DNA of 40,145 nt. It comes from Chitinophagaceae bacterium. GTDB lineage: Bacteria > Bacteroidota > Bacteroidia > Chitinophagales > Chitinophagaceae. Within the stretch, counting starts at the first letter, position 1. Each line of letters opens with the position of its first letter. Positions 25,134-34,258 of this stretch are shown piece after piece. The notes beneath the pieces are model-generated. The model was not told where the DNA came from. It was given only the letters and a program-made list of their open reading frames with translations, and ran no database searches. The DNA is taken from the NCBI GenBank assembly GCA_947453295.1, contig CANGGD010000008.1, forward strand, positions 1 through 40,145, in the 5' to 3' direction. Position numbers and translations under genes: made by a program.

Positions 25134-25643
25134 ATGCATACAGACCATAACATACTAAACAGAATTTTACTCATTAGGGGTAAAAAGGTGATGATAGACC
25201 GAGACCTCGCCGAACTCTATGGAGTAACTACAAAACGACTGAATGAACAAGTGAAGCGAAATACTACCCGATTTCCTGAAGACTTTATGTTTCAATTGAC
25301 GCTGGAAGAGAAAAATGAACTGGTCGCAATTTGCGACCGGTTCAAGATGCTTAAACATTCAACAGTTACACCATATGCTTTTACCGAACATGGTGCAGTA
25401 ATGCTTGCTTGCGTGTTAAATAGCAAAAGAGCTATCGAAGCCAATATCCGTATTGTAAGAATTTTTACTGCTATGAGGGAAATGACCCTTCACAATAATG
25501 AATTATTATTAAAATTGGGGAAGCTCGAACAAAAAGTAGATACTCATGATGAGAGTATTAATTTACTTTTCGAGGCGATTAAAAAAATGATTGAAACCCC
25601 ACCCAAAAAAAGAAACCGAATTGGCTTTATTCAAGATGAATAA
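25134..25643 (+). CDS. ORF6N-domain DNA-binding protein
   Basis: Residues about 8-100 form an ORF6N domain: NRILLIRGKKVMIDRDLAELY, TKRLNEQVKRNTTRFPEDFM, then PYAFTEHGAVMLACVLNSKRA and IRIVRIFTAMRE. This domain is common in phage and mobile-element proteins and is thought to bind DNA. The C-terminal 50 residues (LGKLEQKVDTHDESINLLFE) look like a short coiled coil, so it may be a dimer. The track starts at a TTG (25113); the ATG at 25134 (MHTDHNILN) gives 169 residues and fits better. It is enclosed by palindromes 2 and 3, which suggests it is cargo of the mobile block; its target is unknown. Confidence 0.88.
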   Translation: MHTDHNILNRILLIRGKKVMIDRDLAELYGVTTKRLNEQVKRNTTRFPEDFMFQLTLEEKNELVAICDRFKMLKHSTVTPYAFTEHGAVMLACVLNSKRAIEANIRIVRIFTAMREMTLHNNELLLKLGKLEQKVDTHDESINLLFEAIKKMIETPPKKRNRIGFIQDE

Positions 25644-25730
25644 AAATCTAAAACGGATATTTTATTCTGAAACTTTGAGATAAAAAAATTATTCCTGTAT
25701 TGATGATTAAATTTTTTTCTTCTAAACAAA

Positions 25731-25756
25731 ACCCCCACCATTTAAATGGTGGGGGT
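25731..25756. repeat. palindrome copy 3 (26 bp, perfect)
   Basis: ACCCCCACCATTT is followed by its exact reverse complement. The core equals the other copies, but outer bases differ (GGGGGT rather than GGGCGA). Both arms changed together, so the pairing is kept by compensatory differences. It sits 37 bases beyond the 3' end of nrdJ. Confidence 0.9.
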
Positions 25757-25793
25757 GAATACGCTATTAAGAAATTAATCTAATTCTATTTTT

Positions 25794-28700
25794 CTAGCTA
25801 CATCCTAAACTATTACCGCAATTCAAACATTTGTAACATGTACCACTTCTTACTGTGATATGTCCGCATGTATTACAAGCTGGAGCATCTCCTTGCATTG
25901 ACTTATTTGCAGCATTGATTGCATCTAATGAAGAAGTTGCTTTTGCCGGACTTGCTTCTCTGTGAGATTTTGTTCCGTCTGTATTAGCAGTGCTTCCCAT
26001 TACTCTTACTTCACTTAATTCTGGTGCTCTGTCTCCAATAGTTGGAGTCGCATCGTCCCAATCTTCGTTGCCTAAATTACCTACTTCAGGCGTATCCAAT
26101 ACATGAACAAGATCTGTTCTGCCAAGATATTCATACGCCAATGAACGGAACATGAAATCTATTATTGAAGTGGTTGTTTTAATATTTGGATGATCTACTC
26201 TACCAGCTGGTTCAAAACGTGTGAATACAAATTTCTCTACATATTCTTCTAATGGAACTCCATATTGTAATCCAATAGAAATTGCAATTGCAAAGCAGTT
26301 CAGCATACTACGCATAGTAGCTCCTTCTTTTGCCATATCTATAAAGATTTCTCCTAAAGTACCATCATTGTATTCTCCAGTACGCAAGAATAATGCCTGA
26401 CCATTGATTTTTGCTTTTTGAGTAAAGCCTCTTCTTTTTGCTGGCAACGCTCTACGCTCAACAATCATAGCCAACTGACGCTTCAAAGAAGTATCAGCAC
26501 TATTTTGAACACGTTTGTTTACTTCTTCCAATAACTCATCAATGGTTAATTTACCCATATCAACAAAAGAACTGTCACCTAAAAGCGCTTCAGCTGCTTC
26601 ATCTGTAGCATCTGTGGTCTTTTTCTTTTTGTCTGATTTATTGCTTAATGGTTGACTTAATTTTGAACCATCACGGTAAAGCGCACATGCTTTTAATCCC
26701 AATTCCCAGCTTAAACGATATGAATCTGCTATTTCTTCAATAGTTGCTTCATTTGGTAGATTGATAGTTTTACTGATTGCACCACTTAAGAACGGTTGTG
26801 CAGCAGACATCATACGAATATGTCCGTGAGCATGAATGTAGCGTTGACCGGTTTGTCCGCATTTATTAGCACAATCAAATACTGATAAATGCTCATCTTT
26901 TAAATGTGGCGCACCTTCAACAGTCATTGTTCCACAAACATAAATATTTGCTGCTTCTATTTCATCATCATTAAAGCCCAATGCTTCTAATAAACTCCAT
27001 CCAAAATCGTTGTATTGAGCAGGTGTAAAGCCAAGTCTTTGTAAACAAGCTTCTCCTAAAGTGAACACATTGAACACAAAACCAATTTCAAAAGCACTGC
27101 CCATCGCCGCGTTTAGCTTTTCGATTTCTTCAGGTAAAAATCCCTTTGCAGCTAAAGTTTTATCATTAATGTAAGGCGCTCCTTTTAAAGTTGCATGCCC
27201 TTTGGCAAAATTTACGATTTCCTCTATTTCTTTTTCACTGTATTTTAAATTTCGAAGTGCTTGTGGTACACTTTGGTTGATGATTTTGAAGTAACCACCA
27301 CCACTTAATTTTTTAAATTTCACTAATGCAAAATCTGGCTCAACGCCTGTTGTATCACAATCCATTACCAATCCAATGGTGCCGGTAGGAGCAATTACAG
27401 TTGTTTGTGCATTACGATATCCGTATTTTTCTCCCAATTGAACAGCATCATCCCAAGCTTTGGTAGCGGCTTTCATTAAATAATCAGGACAATACTTAGC
27501 ATCAATACCACGAGGTTTAATTTCTAATTGTTCGTATGCATCTGTTGCATCATATGCAGCTGCGCGATGATTATGCATAACACGCAACATGTGTTTTTTA
27601 TTTTCTTCATATCTATCAAATGCACCAAGAAAACTAGCCATTTCAGCTGAAGTTTTATAAGCAATACCAGTCATGATAGCAGTAATAGCTCCGGCAATAC
27701 CTCTTGCTTGTTCACTATCGTAAGCAATACCGCTTACCATTAACATACTTCCAAGATTAGCATATCCCAAACCCAATGTTCTATAATCATAACTTAACTG
27801 CGCCACTTCTTTTGAAGGGAACTGCGCCATCAATACAGAGATTTCTAAAACCACTGTCCATAAACGACAAGTATGTTCAAATCCAGCTACATCAAAGGTG
27901 TTATTGGATTCATCAAAGAATCTACGCAAGTTTACACTCGCTAAATTACAAGCAGTGTTGTCTAAAAACATATACTCACTGCAAGGGTTAGATGCTCTTA
28001 TTGGCCCTCCTTCCGGACAAGTATGCCATTCATTAATAGTTGTATCATATTGTGTTCCTGGATCTGCACAACGCCATGCTGCGTAATTGATTTGATCCCA
28101 CAATTCTTGTGCTTTTACCGTTTTCATGGTTTGACCAGTACTTCTTGCCTTCAACTCCCAATCACCATTTTCATCTAACACTTTAAAAAATGAATTAGGA
28201 ATACGAACAGAATTATTACTGTTTTGACCGCTAACAGTTTTGTATGCCTCACCTTCATAATCACTAGGATATCCTGCAGCAATTAAAGCAGCCACTTTAT
28301 CTTCTTCTTTTAATTTCCAGGTAACAAATTCTACAATTTCTGGATGGTCTAAATCTAAACAAACCATTTTGGCAGCTCTACGGGTTGTTCCGCCGCTTTT
28401 AATAGCTCCCGCTGCACGATCACCAATTTTCAAAAAACTCATCAATCCACTGGATGTACCACCACCACTCAATTTTTCGTTTTCTCCTCTTATGCTGCTG
28501 AAATTTGTTCCTACCCCACTACCATATTTAAAGATGCGTGCTTCTCTAACCCAAAGGTCCATAATCCCACCTTCGTTTACTAAATCATCATCCACACTTA
28601 AAATAAAACAGGCATGAGGTTGAGGACGCTCGTAGGCAGAAGTTGATTTTTTTAATTGACCATCTTTTCCATCAACATAGTAATGACCTTGAGGCTTTCC

Positions 28701-29150
28701 AGTAATGCCATACACTTCATGCAAACCAGTATTGAACCATTGTGGACTATTAGGCACACAAGCTTGATTCAAAATACTATATACCAACTCATCATAAAAA
28801 ATCTGAGCATCTTTTTCTGTAGTGAAATAATTATTTCTTTCACCCCATACTCTCCAGCAATGTGCCATTCTATGTGCTACTTGTTTAGAAGTAGTTTCTC
28901 TTCCTGTTGAACCATCTGGTTGTGGTACACCTGCTTTTCTGAAATATTTCTGAGCTAGAATATCTGTAGCGATTTGACTCCATTGTTTTGGAACCTCTAC
29001 ATTATCCATTTGAAACACCACCTCACCACTTGGATTTTTAATCACTGAAGTACGATAATCGTACTCAAACATATCGTAAGGACTAACTCCTTCTTTTGTA
29101 AACTGACGCTTGAAACTCAGCGCTTGAGGGGTTTGTTTTTTTGCTGGCAT
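25794..29150 (-). CDS. nrdJ: adenosylcobalamin-dependent (class II) ribonucleotide reductase
   Basis: The enzyme reduces ribonucleotides to deoxyribonucleotides with a B12-derived thiyl radical and works with or without oxygen. Seen: SPQWFNTGL, PHACFILSVDDDLVNEGG with the first active-site cysteine, NPCSEYMFLDNTACNLASVN with the radical-site region, and APTGTIGLVMDCDTTGVEPD. The final 30 residues form a cysteine-rich zinc-ribbon/redox tail (ACNTCGHITV, CYKCLNCGNSLGC) that would re-reduce the active site. 1118 residues is usual for the long NrdJ type. The organism needs cobalamin or salvages it. The upstream region shows no obvious cobalamin riboswitch. Confidence 0.96.
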   Translation of the reverse strand: MPAKKQTPQALSFKRQFTKEGVSPYDMFEYDYRTSVIKNPSGEVVFQMDNVEVPKQWSQIATDILAQKYFRKAGVPQPDGSTGRETTSKQVAHRMAHCWRVWGERNNYFTTEKDAQIFYDELVYSILNQACVPNSPQWFNTGLHEVYGITGKPQGHYYVDGKDGQLKKSTSAYERPQPHACFILSVDDDLVNEGGIMDLWVREARIFKYGSGVGTNFSSIRGENEKLSGGGTSSGLMSFLKIGDRAAGAIKSGGTTRRAAKMVCLDLDHPEIVEFVTWKLKEEDKVAALIAAGYPSDYEGEAYKTVSGQNSNNSVRIPNSFFKVLDENGDWELKARSTGQTMKTVKAQELWDQINYAAWRCADPGTQYDTTINEWHTCPEGGPIRASNPCSEYMFLDNTACNLASVNLRRFFDESNNTFDVAGFEHTCRLWTVVLEISVLMAQFPSKEVAQLSYDYRTLGLGYANLGSMLMVSGIAYDSEQARGIAGAITAIMTGIAYKTSAEMASFLGAFDRYEENKKHMLRVMHNHRAAAYDATDAYEQLEIKPRGIDAKYCPDYLMKAATKAWDDAVQLGEKYGYRNAQTTVIAPTGTIGLVMDCDTTGVEPDFALVKFKKLSGGGYFKIINQSVPQALRNLKYSEKEIEEIVNFAKGHATLKGAPYINDKTLAAKGFLPEEIEKLNAAMGSAFEIGFVFNVFTLGEACLQRLGFTPAQYNDFGWSLLEALGFNDDEIEAANIYVCGTMTVEGAPHLKDEHLSVFDCANKCGQTGQRYIHAHGHIRMMSAAQPFLSGAISKTINLPNEATIEEIADSYRLSWELGLKACALYRDGSKLSQPLSNKSDKKKKTTDATDEAAEALLGDSSFVDMGKLTIDELLEEVNKRVQNSADTSLKRQLAMIVERRALPAKRRGFTQKAKINGQALFLRTGEYNDGTLGEIFIDMAKEGATMRSMLNCFAIAISIGLQYGVPLEEYVEKFVFTRFEPAGRVDHPNIKTTTSIIDFMFRSLAYEYLGRTDLVHVLDTPEVGNLGNEDWDDATPTIGDRAPELSEVRVMGSTANTDGTKSHREASPAKATSSLDAINAANKSMQGDAPACNTCGHITVRSGTCYKCLNCGNSLGCS

Positions 29151-29446
29151 ACTCTGTATTATTATATAAGTTAGTAAGTTATTAAAATCCCGATTTAATG
29201 GTCAACGAAAATATCCGATGTTAGCCATCTTTTTCTATGATAAATATCAACAAGATGTGGACAAAATATGTTAATAATTTCGGAGTTAAGATGCGGGTTG
29301 AATTTGACGAGTTTTGCACTTTTTGTGGAAAGATTAAATTTTTTTGTTGTAATTATTTGTCGTATCAATAGTAAAAAAGGTCCGTTTTAAATGATAAGTT
29401 TAACTTAGCATATCTTATTACAGATTTTACCTAAAAAATCAATTTC
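29151..29446. other. divergent intergenic region between nrdJ and dtd
   Basis: This 296-base A+T-rich stretch must hold the promoters of both genes. On the minus strand a TTTG followed after 19 bases by TATCATAG is a weak candidate for nrdJ. No hairpin array, riboswitch core or open frame stands out. Confidence 0.4.
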
Positions 29447-29899
29447 ATGAGAGCCGTTATACAAAGAGTTACGAATGCAGCTGTAACCATATCGGGTAAT
29501 GTTAAATCAAGCATTCAAAAAGGATTATTAGTTTTTGTTGGGATTGAAGATTTAGATTCAGCCGAAGATATTATTTGGCTGAGCAATAAAATTGTTAACC
29601 TGAGAATTTTTGATGATGCAAACCAAGTGCCTAATCTTTCTGTTAAAGAAATTGATGGGGATGTATTATTGGTAAGTCAGTTTACGCTGCATGCATTGAC
29701 AAAAAAGGGTAATCGTCCTAGTTATATTCATGCAAGCAAGCCTGATTTTGCAATTCCTGTTTATGAATCTTTTATTCAACAATTGGAAGCAGACATGGAA
29801 AAACAAATTTTCACCGGTACTTTTGGTGCAGATATGAAAGTTTCGTTACTCAATGATGGACCTATTACAATTTGGATAGACACAAAAAACAAAACATAA
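29447..29899 (+). CDS. dtd: D-aminoacyl-tRNA deacylase
   Basis: Dtd hydrolyses D-amino acids, and mischarged glycine, from tRNA. The start MRAVIQRVTNAAVTI, the active-site SQFTLHA (as in the SQxT motif), the NRPSYI-H-A-KP stretch and the C-terminal GPITIWIDT (the GPxTxxxD-like motif with the cross-subunit Gly-Pro) are all present. 150 residues, normal. A MazG-like gene follows after 18 bases, so the two quality-control enzymes are likely co-transcribed. Confidence 0.96.
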   Translation: MRAVIQRVTNAAVTISGNVKSSIQKGLLVFVGIEDLDSAEDIIWLSNKIVNLRIFDDANQVPNLSVKEIDGDVLLVSQFTLHALTKKGNRPSYIHASKPDFAIPVYESFIQQLEADMEKQIFTGTFGADMKVSLLNDGPITIWIDTKNKT

Positions 29900-29917
29900 C
29901 TTTTAAAATTTCTTACA

Positions 29918-30256
29918 TTGAATCAATTAAACCTTACAGAATTACAAGCAAAAGTGGATGCATGGATTTGTTCCACTGGCGTAAGATATTTCAATGAGCT
30001 TACTAACCTTGGGATATTAATGGAAGAAGTAGGAGAATTAAGCAGACTGATGGTTAGGAAATATGGTGAACAATCATTTAAAGAATCTGATAAGGGTAAA
30101 GAACTTTCCGATGAAATGGCTGATGTACTATGGGTGTTAATTTGTTTGGCCAATCAAACAGGCGTTGATCTGAATGATGCCATGCAAAAAAACTTCGAAA
30201 AGAAAACAACAAGAGATGCAAACAGACATCAGAATAATGAAAAATTAAAAGGTTAA
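29918..30256 (+). CDS. MazG-like nucleotide pyrophosphohydrolase
   Basis: The 112-residue protein is an all-alpha NTP pyrophosphohydrolase. LMEEVGELSRLMVRK carries the EExxE metal ligands and LSDEMADVLWVLICLAN the ExxD pair, as in MazG and RS21-C6-like enzymes that hydrolyse non-canonical or excess (d)NTPs. The closing KKTTRDANRHQ is typical of its bacterial subgroup. The start is TTG: the next in-frame ATG lies inside the catalytic EExxE motif, so TTG (or another rare codon) must be used. It directly follows dtd. Confidence 0.9.
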   Translation: MNQLNLTELQAKVDAWICSTGVRYFNELTNLGILMEEVGELSRLMVRKYGEQSFKESDKGKELSDEMADVLWVLICLANQTGVDLNDAMQKNFEKKTTRDANRHQNNEKLKG

Positions 30257-30302
30257 TTCAATTGAAAGGCTACATCTGCTAACTTGCATTAAATTTTGAA
30301 CC

Positions 30303-31670
30303 ATGCAAAAACAATATTTTCTCTTTTTGATTTTTATTTTTCAATTTTTGTTTTTCAACTTTTCCAATGCGCAGCAAAACAAATCATTGATCAGTGGCCC
30401 ATGGGCAGGTAATGTAGAATTAAGAACAGCAGTCATTTGGGCAGAGGTTAATCAAACTGTAAAAAAAATTGCTCTCAATTACTACCCAGTTTACAACAAA
30501 AAAAACATCAAGTCTGTAGTATATAAAGGCGAATTGGGAAATGATTTTAATCCCATAAAAATTGAAGTTAATGGATTAGATGTGGGTACTAAATATGAGT
30601 ATTCGCTTGTGATTGACAACAAACCAACTTCGTTACCTTTCAATACTTCCTTTACAACAAAAGATTTATGGCAATATAGAAAACCCGCGCCCAACTTTAG
30701 TTTTCTTACAGGCAGTTGCGCATATTTTAATCAGCCTATTTATGACCGACCAGGAAAAGGATATGGAAGCGATTCCAGCATATTTGAAACAATGGCAAAA
30801 ACACCCGCTGATTTTCATGTGTGGCTTGGCGACAACTGGTACACAAGAGAAGTAGATTATTCTTCCCCTTGGGGTTTGAATTATCGTGCTTCACATGATA
30901 GAGCTGAACCTATTTTACAAGCATTTATGGCTAGTATGCCGCAATACGCAATTTGGGACGATCATGATTACGGACCCAATGATGCCGGCAAAAGTTATAT
31001 ATTCAAAAAAGAAAGCAGAGATGTTTTTAAAAAATACTGGCTTAATCCAAGCTACGGAGAAGATGAGAAAGGAATTTATTCAATAGTTAGTTATGGAGAT
31101 GTGGATTTGTTTTTATTGGATGATAGAACATGGAGAGCAGAATCTGAAATGCCAGATAGTATTAATAATGAGCCTAACAAATCAAAAACTTTTTTGGGTG
31201 CTCAACAAATGGATTGGCTGCAAAATTCATTATTGTTCAGCAAAGCCACCTTTAAAATTATTGTAACCGGAAGTCAAGTGCTTAATCCTTTGAATAAATA
31301 TGAATGCATGCAACACTATCCTTACGAATACAATCAACTCATAAATTTTCTTTCAAATCAAAAAATAAATGGTGTCGTTTTCCTTACTGGAGATAGACAT
31401 CATAGCGAAGTAATAAAAATGAATAGAGAGAACAATTATCCTTTATACGATATCACCGTTTCGCCCTATACATCAGGTGTTTCAAAGGTTTCCGGCAATG
31501 AATTAATAAACCCAAATCGTGAACTCAATACATTAGTTGAAGCGCAAAATTTTGGAAAAATTTCTTTCAGCGGAAACAAAGGAGAACGAAAAATGAATGT
31601 TTCATTCATTGGAATTAAAGGAGAAAATTTAGCCAATTGGATCATCAGCGAAAATGATTTGAAAAAATAA
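30303..31670 (+). CDS. PhoD-like metallophosphatase, secreted
   Basis: A Sec signal (MQKQYFLFLIFIFQFLFFNF then SNAQQ) is followed by an N-terminal beta-rich domain (about 30-120) and a PhoD-type calcineurin-like metallophosphatase domain: FLTGSCAYFN, WLGDNWYTREVDY, AIWDDHDYGPNDAG and VVFLTGDRHHSEV supply the metal and phosphate ligands. PhoD-type enzymes are phosphodiesterases or alkaline phosphatases. 455 residues. Extracytoplasmic location is clear; the substrate is not. A small membrane protein gene follows after 6 bases. No Pho-box-like repeats are seen in the short gap upstream. Confidence 0.92.
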   Translation: MQKQYFLFLIFIFQFLFFNFSNAQQNKSLISGPWAGNVELRTAVIWAEVNQTVKKIALNYYPVYNKKNIKSVVYKGELGNDFNPIKIEVNGLDVGTKYEYSLVIDNKPTSLPFNTSFTTKDLWQYRKPAPNFSFLTGSCAYFNQPIYDRPGKGYGSDSSIFETMAKTPADFHVWLGDNWYTREVDYSSPWGLNYRASHDRAEPILQAFMASMPQYAIWDDHDYGPNDAGKSYIFKKESRDVFKKYWLNPSYGEDEKGIYSIVSYGDVDLFLLDDRTWRAESEMPDSINNEPNKSKTFLGAQQMDWLQNSLLFSKATFKIIVTGSQVLNPLNKYECMQHYPYEYNQLINFLSNQKINGVVFLTGDRHHSEVIKMNRENNYPLYDITVSPYTSGVSKVSGNELINPNRELNTLVEAQNFGKISFSGNKGERKMNVSFIGIKGENLANWIISENDLKK

Positions 31671-31676
31671 AAAGAA

Positions 31677-32153
31677 ATGACAACTCAATACTTTAATTAT
31701 AACAAACAAAAAACTATTCAAGCGCTACGCTATCATTTTATTAGCAGAAAAGAAATAAAAATAATGATCATTTTAGTGAACGTCTTTTCTATTTTGTCGG
31801 CTGGATTATATTTCTATGACAAAATATCGCCTACTGCATTTTTATTAAGTTCAGCACTTTGGTTGTTAATGATGTTTATGTTCTGGTTTTTATTACCAAC
31901 CATTGTATTTAAAAAATCGCCTTCTTTTAAACAACGACTAAAAGTTTCTATTAACGATGATAGTTTTATACTAGAAAATGATAGTGGTCAAAAAAGATGG
32001 GAATGGAGTGTTTTCAGCAATTGGATTGAAAGTCCGCATTTCTTTCATTTATATTTTAATGCCACTAGTTTTTTTCTGATTCCAAAAGATTGTTTTGAAG
32101 GAGATGCTGAACATGAAGCAAGAAATCAATTCAAAGAAAAAATAAAAAAATAA
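31677..32153 (+). CDS. YcxB-like membrane protein
   Basis: The 158-residue protein has two adjacent membrane segments (about 28-45, IMIILVNVFSILSAGLYFY, and 50-75, AFLLSSALWLLMMFMFWFLL) and a C-terminal soluble part with KVSINDDSFILENDSGQKRW, EWSVFSNWIESPHFFHLYF and a late SFFLIPKDCFEG. This is the layout of YcxB-like proteins, whose function is unknown. It begins 6 bases after the PhoD-like gene, suggesting one operon. Confidence 0.75.
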   Translation: MTTQYFNYNKQKTIQALRYHFISRKEIKIMIILVNVFSILSAGLYFYDKISPTAFLLSSALWLLMMFMFWFLLPTIVFKKSPSFKQRLKVSINDDSFILENDSGQKRWEWSVFSNWIESPHFFHLYFNATSFFLIPKDCFEGDAEHEARNQFKEKIKK

Positions 32154-32212
32154 ACTTTGTAAATTTTAATAGGTCTTATTCTCCTAAATTTTTAAAATGT
32201 AAAATTGTTTTT

Positions 32213-33313
32213 ATGGAAAGAATATTAAAACAGATCATTTTTATTTTTTTAATCGCCATTTTATATTCCTGTAAAAAATCCAATACAACAGTTTCAACAA
32301 TTCCATCAAACCAAGATGTAATTTATTTTCCACCTGTTGGTTCTGCTGTATGGGACACAACTAATCCTACTTCATTAAATTGGAATGTAACCGAATTAAA
32401 TAATCTGTATCCATACCTTCAAAGCAAAAACACCAAAGCCTTCATCATTTTAAAAAATGGAAAAATTGTTGTTGAGAAATATTTTGGCAGTTTTACAACT
32501 GATAGTCTATGGTACTGGGCTTCTGCGGGAAAAACAATGACTGCTTTCTTGGTAGGTATTGCACAACAAGAAGGATTAATTAATATCAATAATCGCACCT
32601 CTCAATATATAGGCACGGGTTGGACATCAGCCCCTTTAATTAAAGAGAATCTAATCACAGTAAAAAATCAGTTAACCATGACAAGTGGTTTGGATGATGG
32701 TGTTGCAGATCCGGATTGTACTTTGCCTTCTTGTTTATTATATAAAGCAGATGCGGGTTCTAGATGGGCATATCATAATGCAGCATATACAGTGCTGGAC
32801 TCTGTAATTATCAATGCCAGCGGGTTGAGTTATAATGCCTTTTTCCAGCAAAAAGTTAGAAATAAAATTGGAATGAAGGGATTCTGGTACAAAACAACCA
32901 ATTCTAATAATGTACTTTATAGCAATGCCAGAAGTATGGCAAGATTTGGTTTGTTGTTATTAAATAAAGGCAAATGGGACTCTACCTATATTCTTAGAGA
33001 TACAAATTATTTTAATCAACAAATTACAACTTCGCAAAACCTCAACATGAGCTATGGTTATTTAACCTGGTTAAACGGAAAAGGCAGTTTCATGGCACCT
33101 ACTTTGCAGAATGTGTTTTCTGGAAACATCATTCCTAATGCCCCAACAGACTTATATGCTGCTTTAGGAAAGAATGATCAGAAAATTTATGTAATACCCT
33201 CGCAAAAATTAGTGGTTATTAGAATGGGAGAATCAGCAGGAACAGTTCAGTTTGCTTTATCTGGATTTGATAATGAATTATGGGGAAAGCTTAAAACAAT
33301 TATCAAGTATTAA
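32213..33313 (+). CDS. serine hydrolase / class C beta-lactamase-like lipoprotein
   Basis: A signal with lipobox cysteine C20 (AILYSCKKS) precedes a beta-lactamase/transpeptidase-like domain. The SxxK nucleophile motif is S104-A-G-K107 (WASAGKTMTAF), the YxN motif is in WAYHNAAY, and the family-typical QLTMTSGLDDG and ARFGLLLLNKGKWDS are seen. Members include esterases, D-aminopeptidases and peptidoglycan-related hydrolases; true beta-lactamase activity should not be assumed. 366 residues. It follows the YcxB-like gene by 59 bases. Confidence 0.9.
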   Translation: MERILKQIIFIFLIAILYSCKKSNTTVSTIPSNQDVIYFPPVGSAVWDTTNPTSLNWNVTELNNLYPYLQSKNTKAFIILKNGKIVVEKYFGSFTTDSLWYWASAGKTMTAFLVGIAQQEGLININNRTSQYIGTGWTSAPLIKENLITVKNQLTMTSGLDDGVADPDCTLPSCLLYKADAGSRWAYHNAAYTVLDSVIINASGLSYNAFFQQKVRNKIGMKGFWYKTTNSNNVLYSNARSMARFGLLLLNKGKWDSTYILRDTNYFNQQITTSQNLNMSYGYLTWLNGKGSFMAPTLQNVFSGNIIPNAPTDLYAALGKNDQKIYVIPSQKLVVIRMGESAGTVQFALSGFDNELWGKLKTIIKY

Positions 33314-33371
33314 ATAAATAGAGGGTAAACATTAAAAGTTTAAGGTAAAACATTTACTTATCTTAAATCAT

Positions 33372-33806
33372 CTAACTAAACAATTCCTTCTCCATAATAT
33401 GATGAGATAGCCCCACTTCTTCAAATTCATCGCTATTTACCTTATATCCAAATTTCTCATAAAATCCTATGGCTGTATCTCTTGCATGCATGACCATATA
33501 TTTATACCCTTTATCCTTGGCTATATTTTCAGCAAATGACATTATAGAAGCACCAATACCTTTACCTTGCACACTGTCATGAACAGCCATCTGCCTTAGT
33601 CGGATTTTTTGCATACCTATATCAGACAAAATACAACAGCCAATAATGTCTTCTTCATCAAAGGCGGCTATTAAAATCTCGTTTTTTTCTTTTTCCAGCT
33701 CTTCAGTATCAAAACTTAACCCCAATGGCTTTCTTAAAACCTCTTCTCTAAGTTTTACCATCTGTTGATATTCCGCCGAACCATGATCAATCTGCTTTAA
33801 TCCCAT
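33372..33806 (-). CDS. GNAT family N-acetyltransferase
   Basis: The 144-residue protein has the GNAT core: a strand with IIGCCILSD, a RLRQMAVHDSVQGKGIGASIM segment with the acetyl-CoA pyrophosphate-binding Q-x-x-G-x-G loop, and a C-terminal ARDTAIGFYEKFGYKV motif. The acceptor substrate is unknown. It is convergent with the serine hydrolase gene and divergent from acpP. Confidence 0.9.
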   Translation of the reverse strand: MGLKQIDHGSAEYQQMVKLREEVLRKPLGLSFDTEELEKEKNEILIAAFDEEDIIGCCILSDIGMQKIRLRQMAVHDSVQGKGIGASIMSFAENIAKDKGYKYMVMHARDTAIGFYEKFGYKVNSDEFEEVGLSHHIMEKELFS

Positions 33807-33931
33807 AGTTTTAATATTTGAATTCTACTTCAGTCAAAATTAAATATACAGCAATTCTCGTTGTTTTTTTGTTGAATTACTATAAAATTGACCTATTGTT
33901 AAAAAATATATGGCTTTAATTTGTGAAATCG

Positions 33932-33961
33932 CTTGTTATTAGCTCAAAAAGTATATTTTTG
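33932..33961 (+). promoter_or_regulatory. promoter of acpP
   Basis: CTTG at 33932-33935 and TATTTTTG at 33954-33961 are 18 bases apart, close to the Bacteroidetes TTTG-N19-TAnnTTTG arrangement, 28 bases before the acpP start codon. This is the best two-part promoter in the window. Confidence 0.6.
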
Positions 33962-33989
33962 CATCTGTTATTAACCAAACCTTACTACC

Positions 33990-34226
33990 ATGTCAGACGT
34001 TGCAACAAGAGTAAAGAAAATTATTGTTGACAAATTAGGTGTTGATGAAGCTGAAGTTACTTCAGAAGCTTCTTTCACTAATGATTTAGGTGCCGATAGC
34101 TTGGACACCGTTGAATTAATTATGGAATTTGAAAAAGAATTTAATATTTCTATTCCTGATGAACAAGCTGAAACCATCACAACTGTTGGTCAAGCTGTTA
34201 GTTACTTGCAAGAAAACGCTAAGTAA
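33990..34226 (+). CDS. acpP: acyl carrier protein
   Basis: AcpP carries growing acyl chains in type II fatty acid synthesis. S37 in [13 protein letters not shown] is the phosphopantetheine attachment site. The length of 78 and the acidic composition are typical. It is followed by fabF after 32 bases and rnc, a standard bacterial arrangement. Confidence 0.97.
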   Translation: MSDVATRVKKIIVDKLGVDEAEVTSEASFTNDLGADSLDTVELIMEFEKEFNISIPDEQAETITTVGQAVSYLQENAK

Positions 34227-34258
34227 TCATCTTTTCTTAATTTTTACAGGCAAATCGT

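Larger units (their letters stand above)
24468..25756. mobile_element. REP/RAYT-like insertion with ORF6N cargo
   Basis: Three palindromes (24468, 25013, 25731) bracket two genes: an HUH transposase of the IS200-like/REP-associated group and an ORF6N-domain gene, both on the plus strand between minus-strand housekeeping genes nrdJ and glyS. REP-associated transposases mobilise short palindromes of this kind. Copies 2 and 3 also share a left flank (AAACAAAACCCC), so the ORF6N segment lies between two directly repeated boundaries. That the whole block moved as one unit is inference. Confidence 0.6.

Noticed and set aside
29151-29446. Possible cobalamin riboswitch or NrdR box before nrdJ
   Set aside because: No B12-box core or paired NrdR-type repeats could be found by eye on the minus strand.
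30613-31086. Alternate-frame plus-strand ORFs in the PhoD-like gene
   Set aside because: They overlap the metallophosphatase motifs in another frame and have no independent support.
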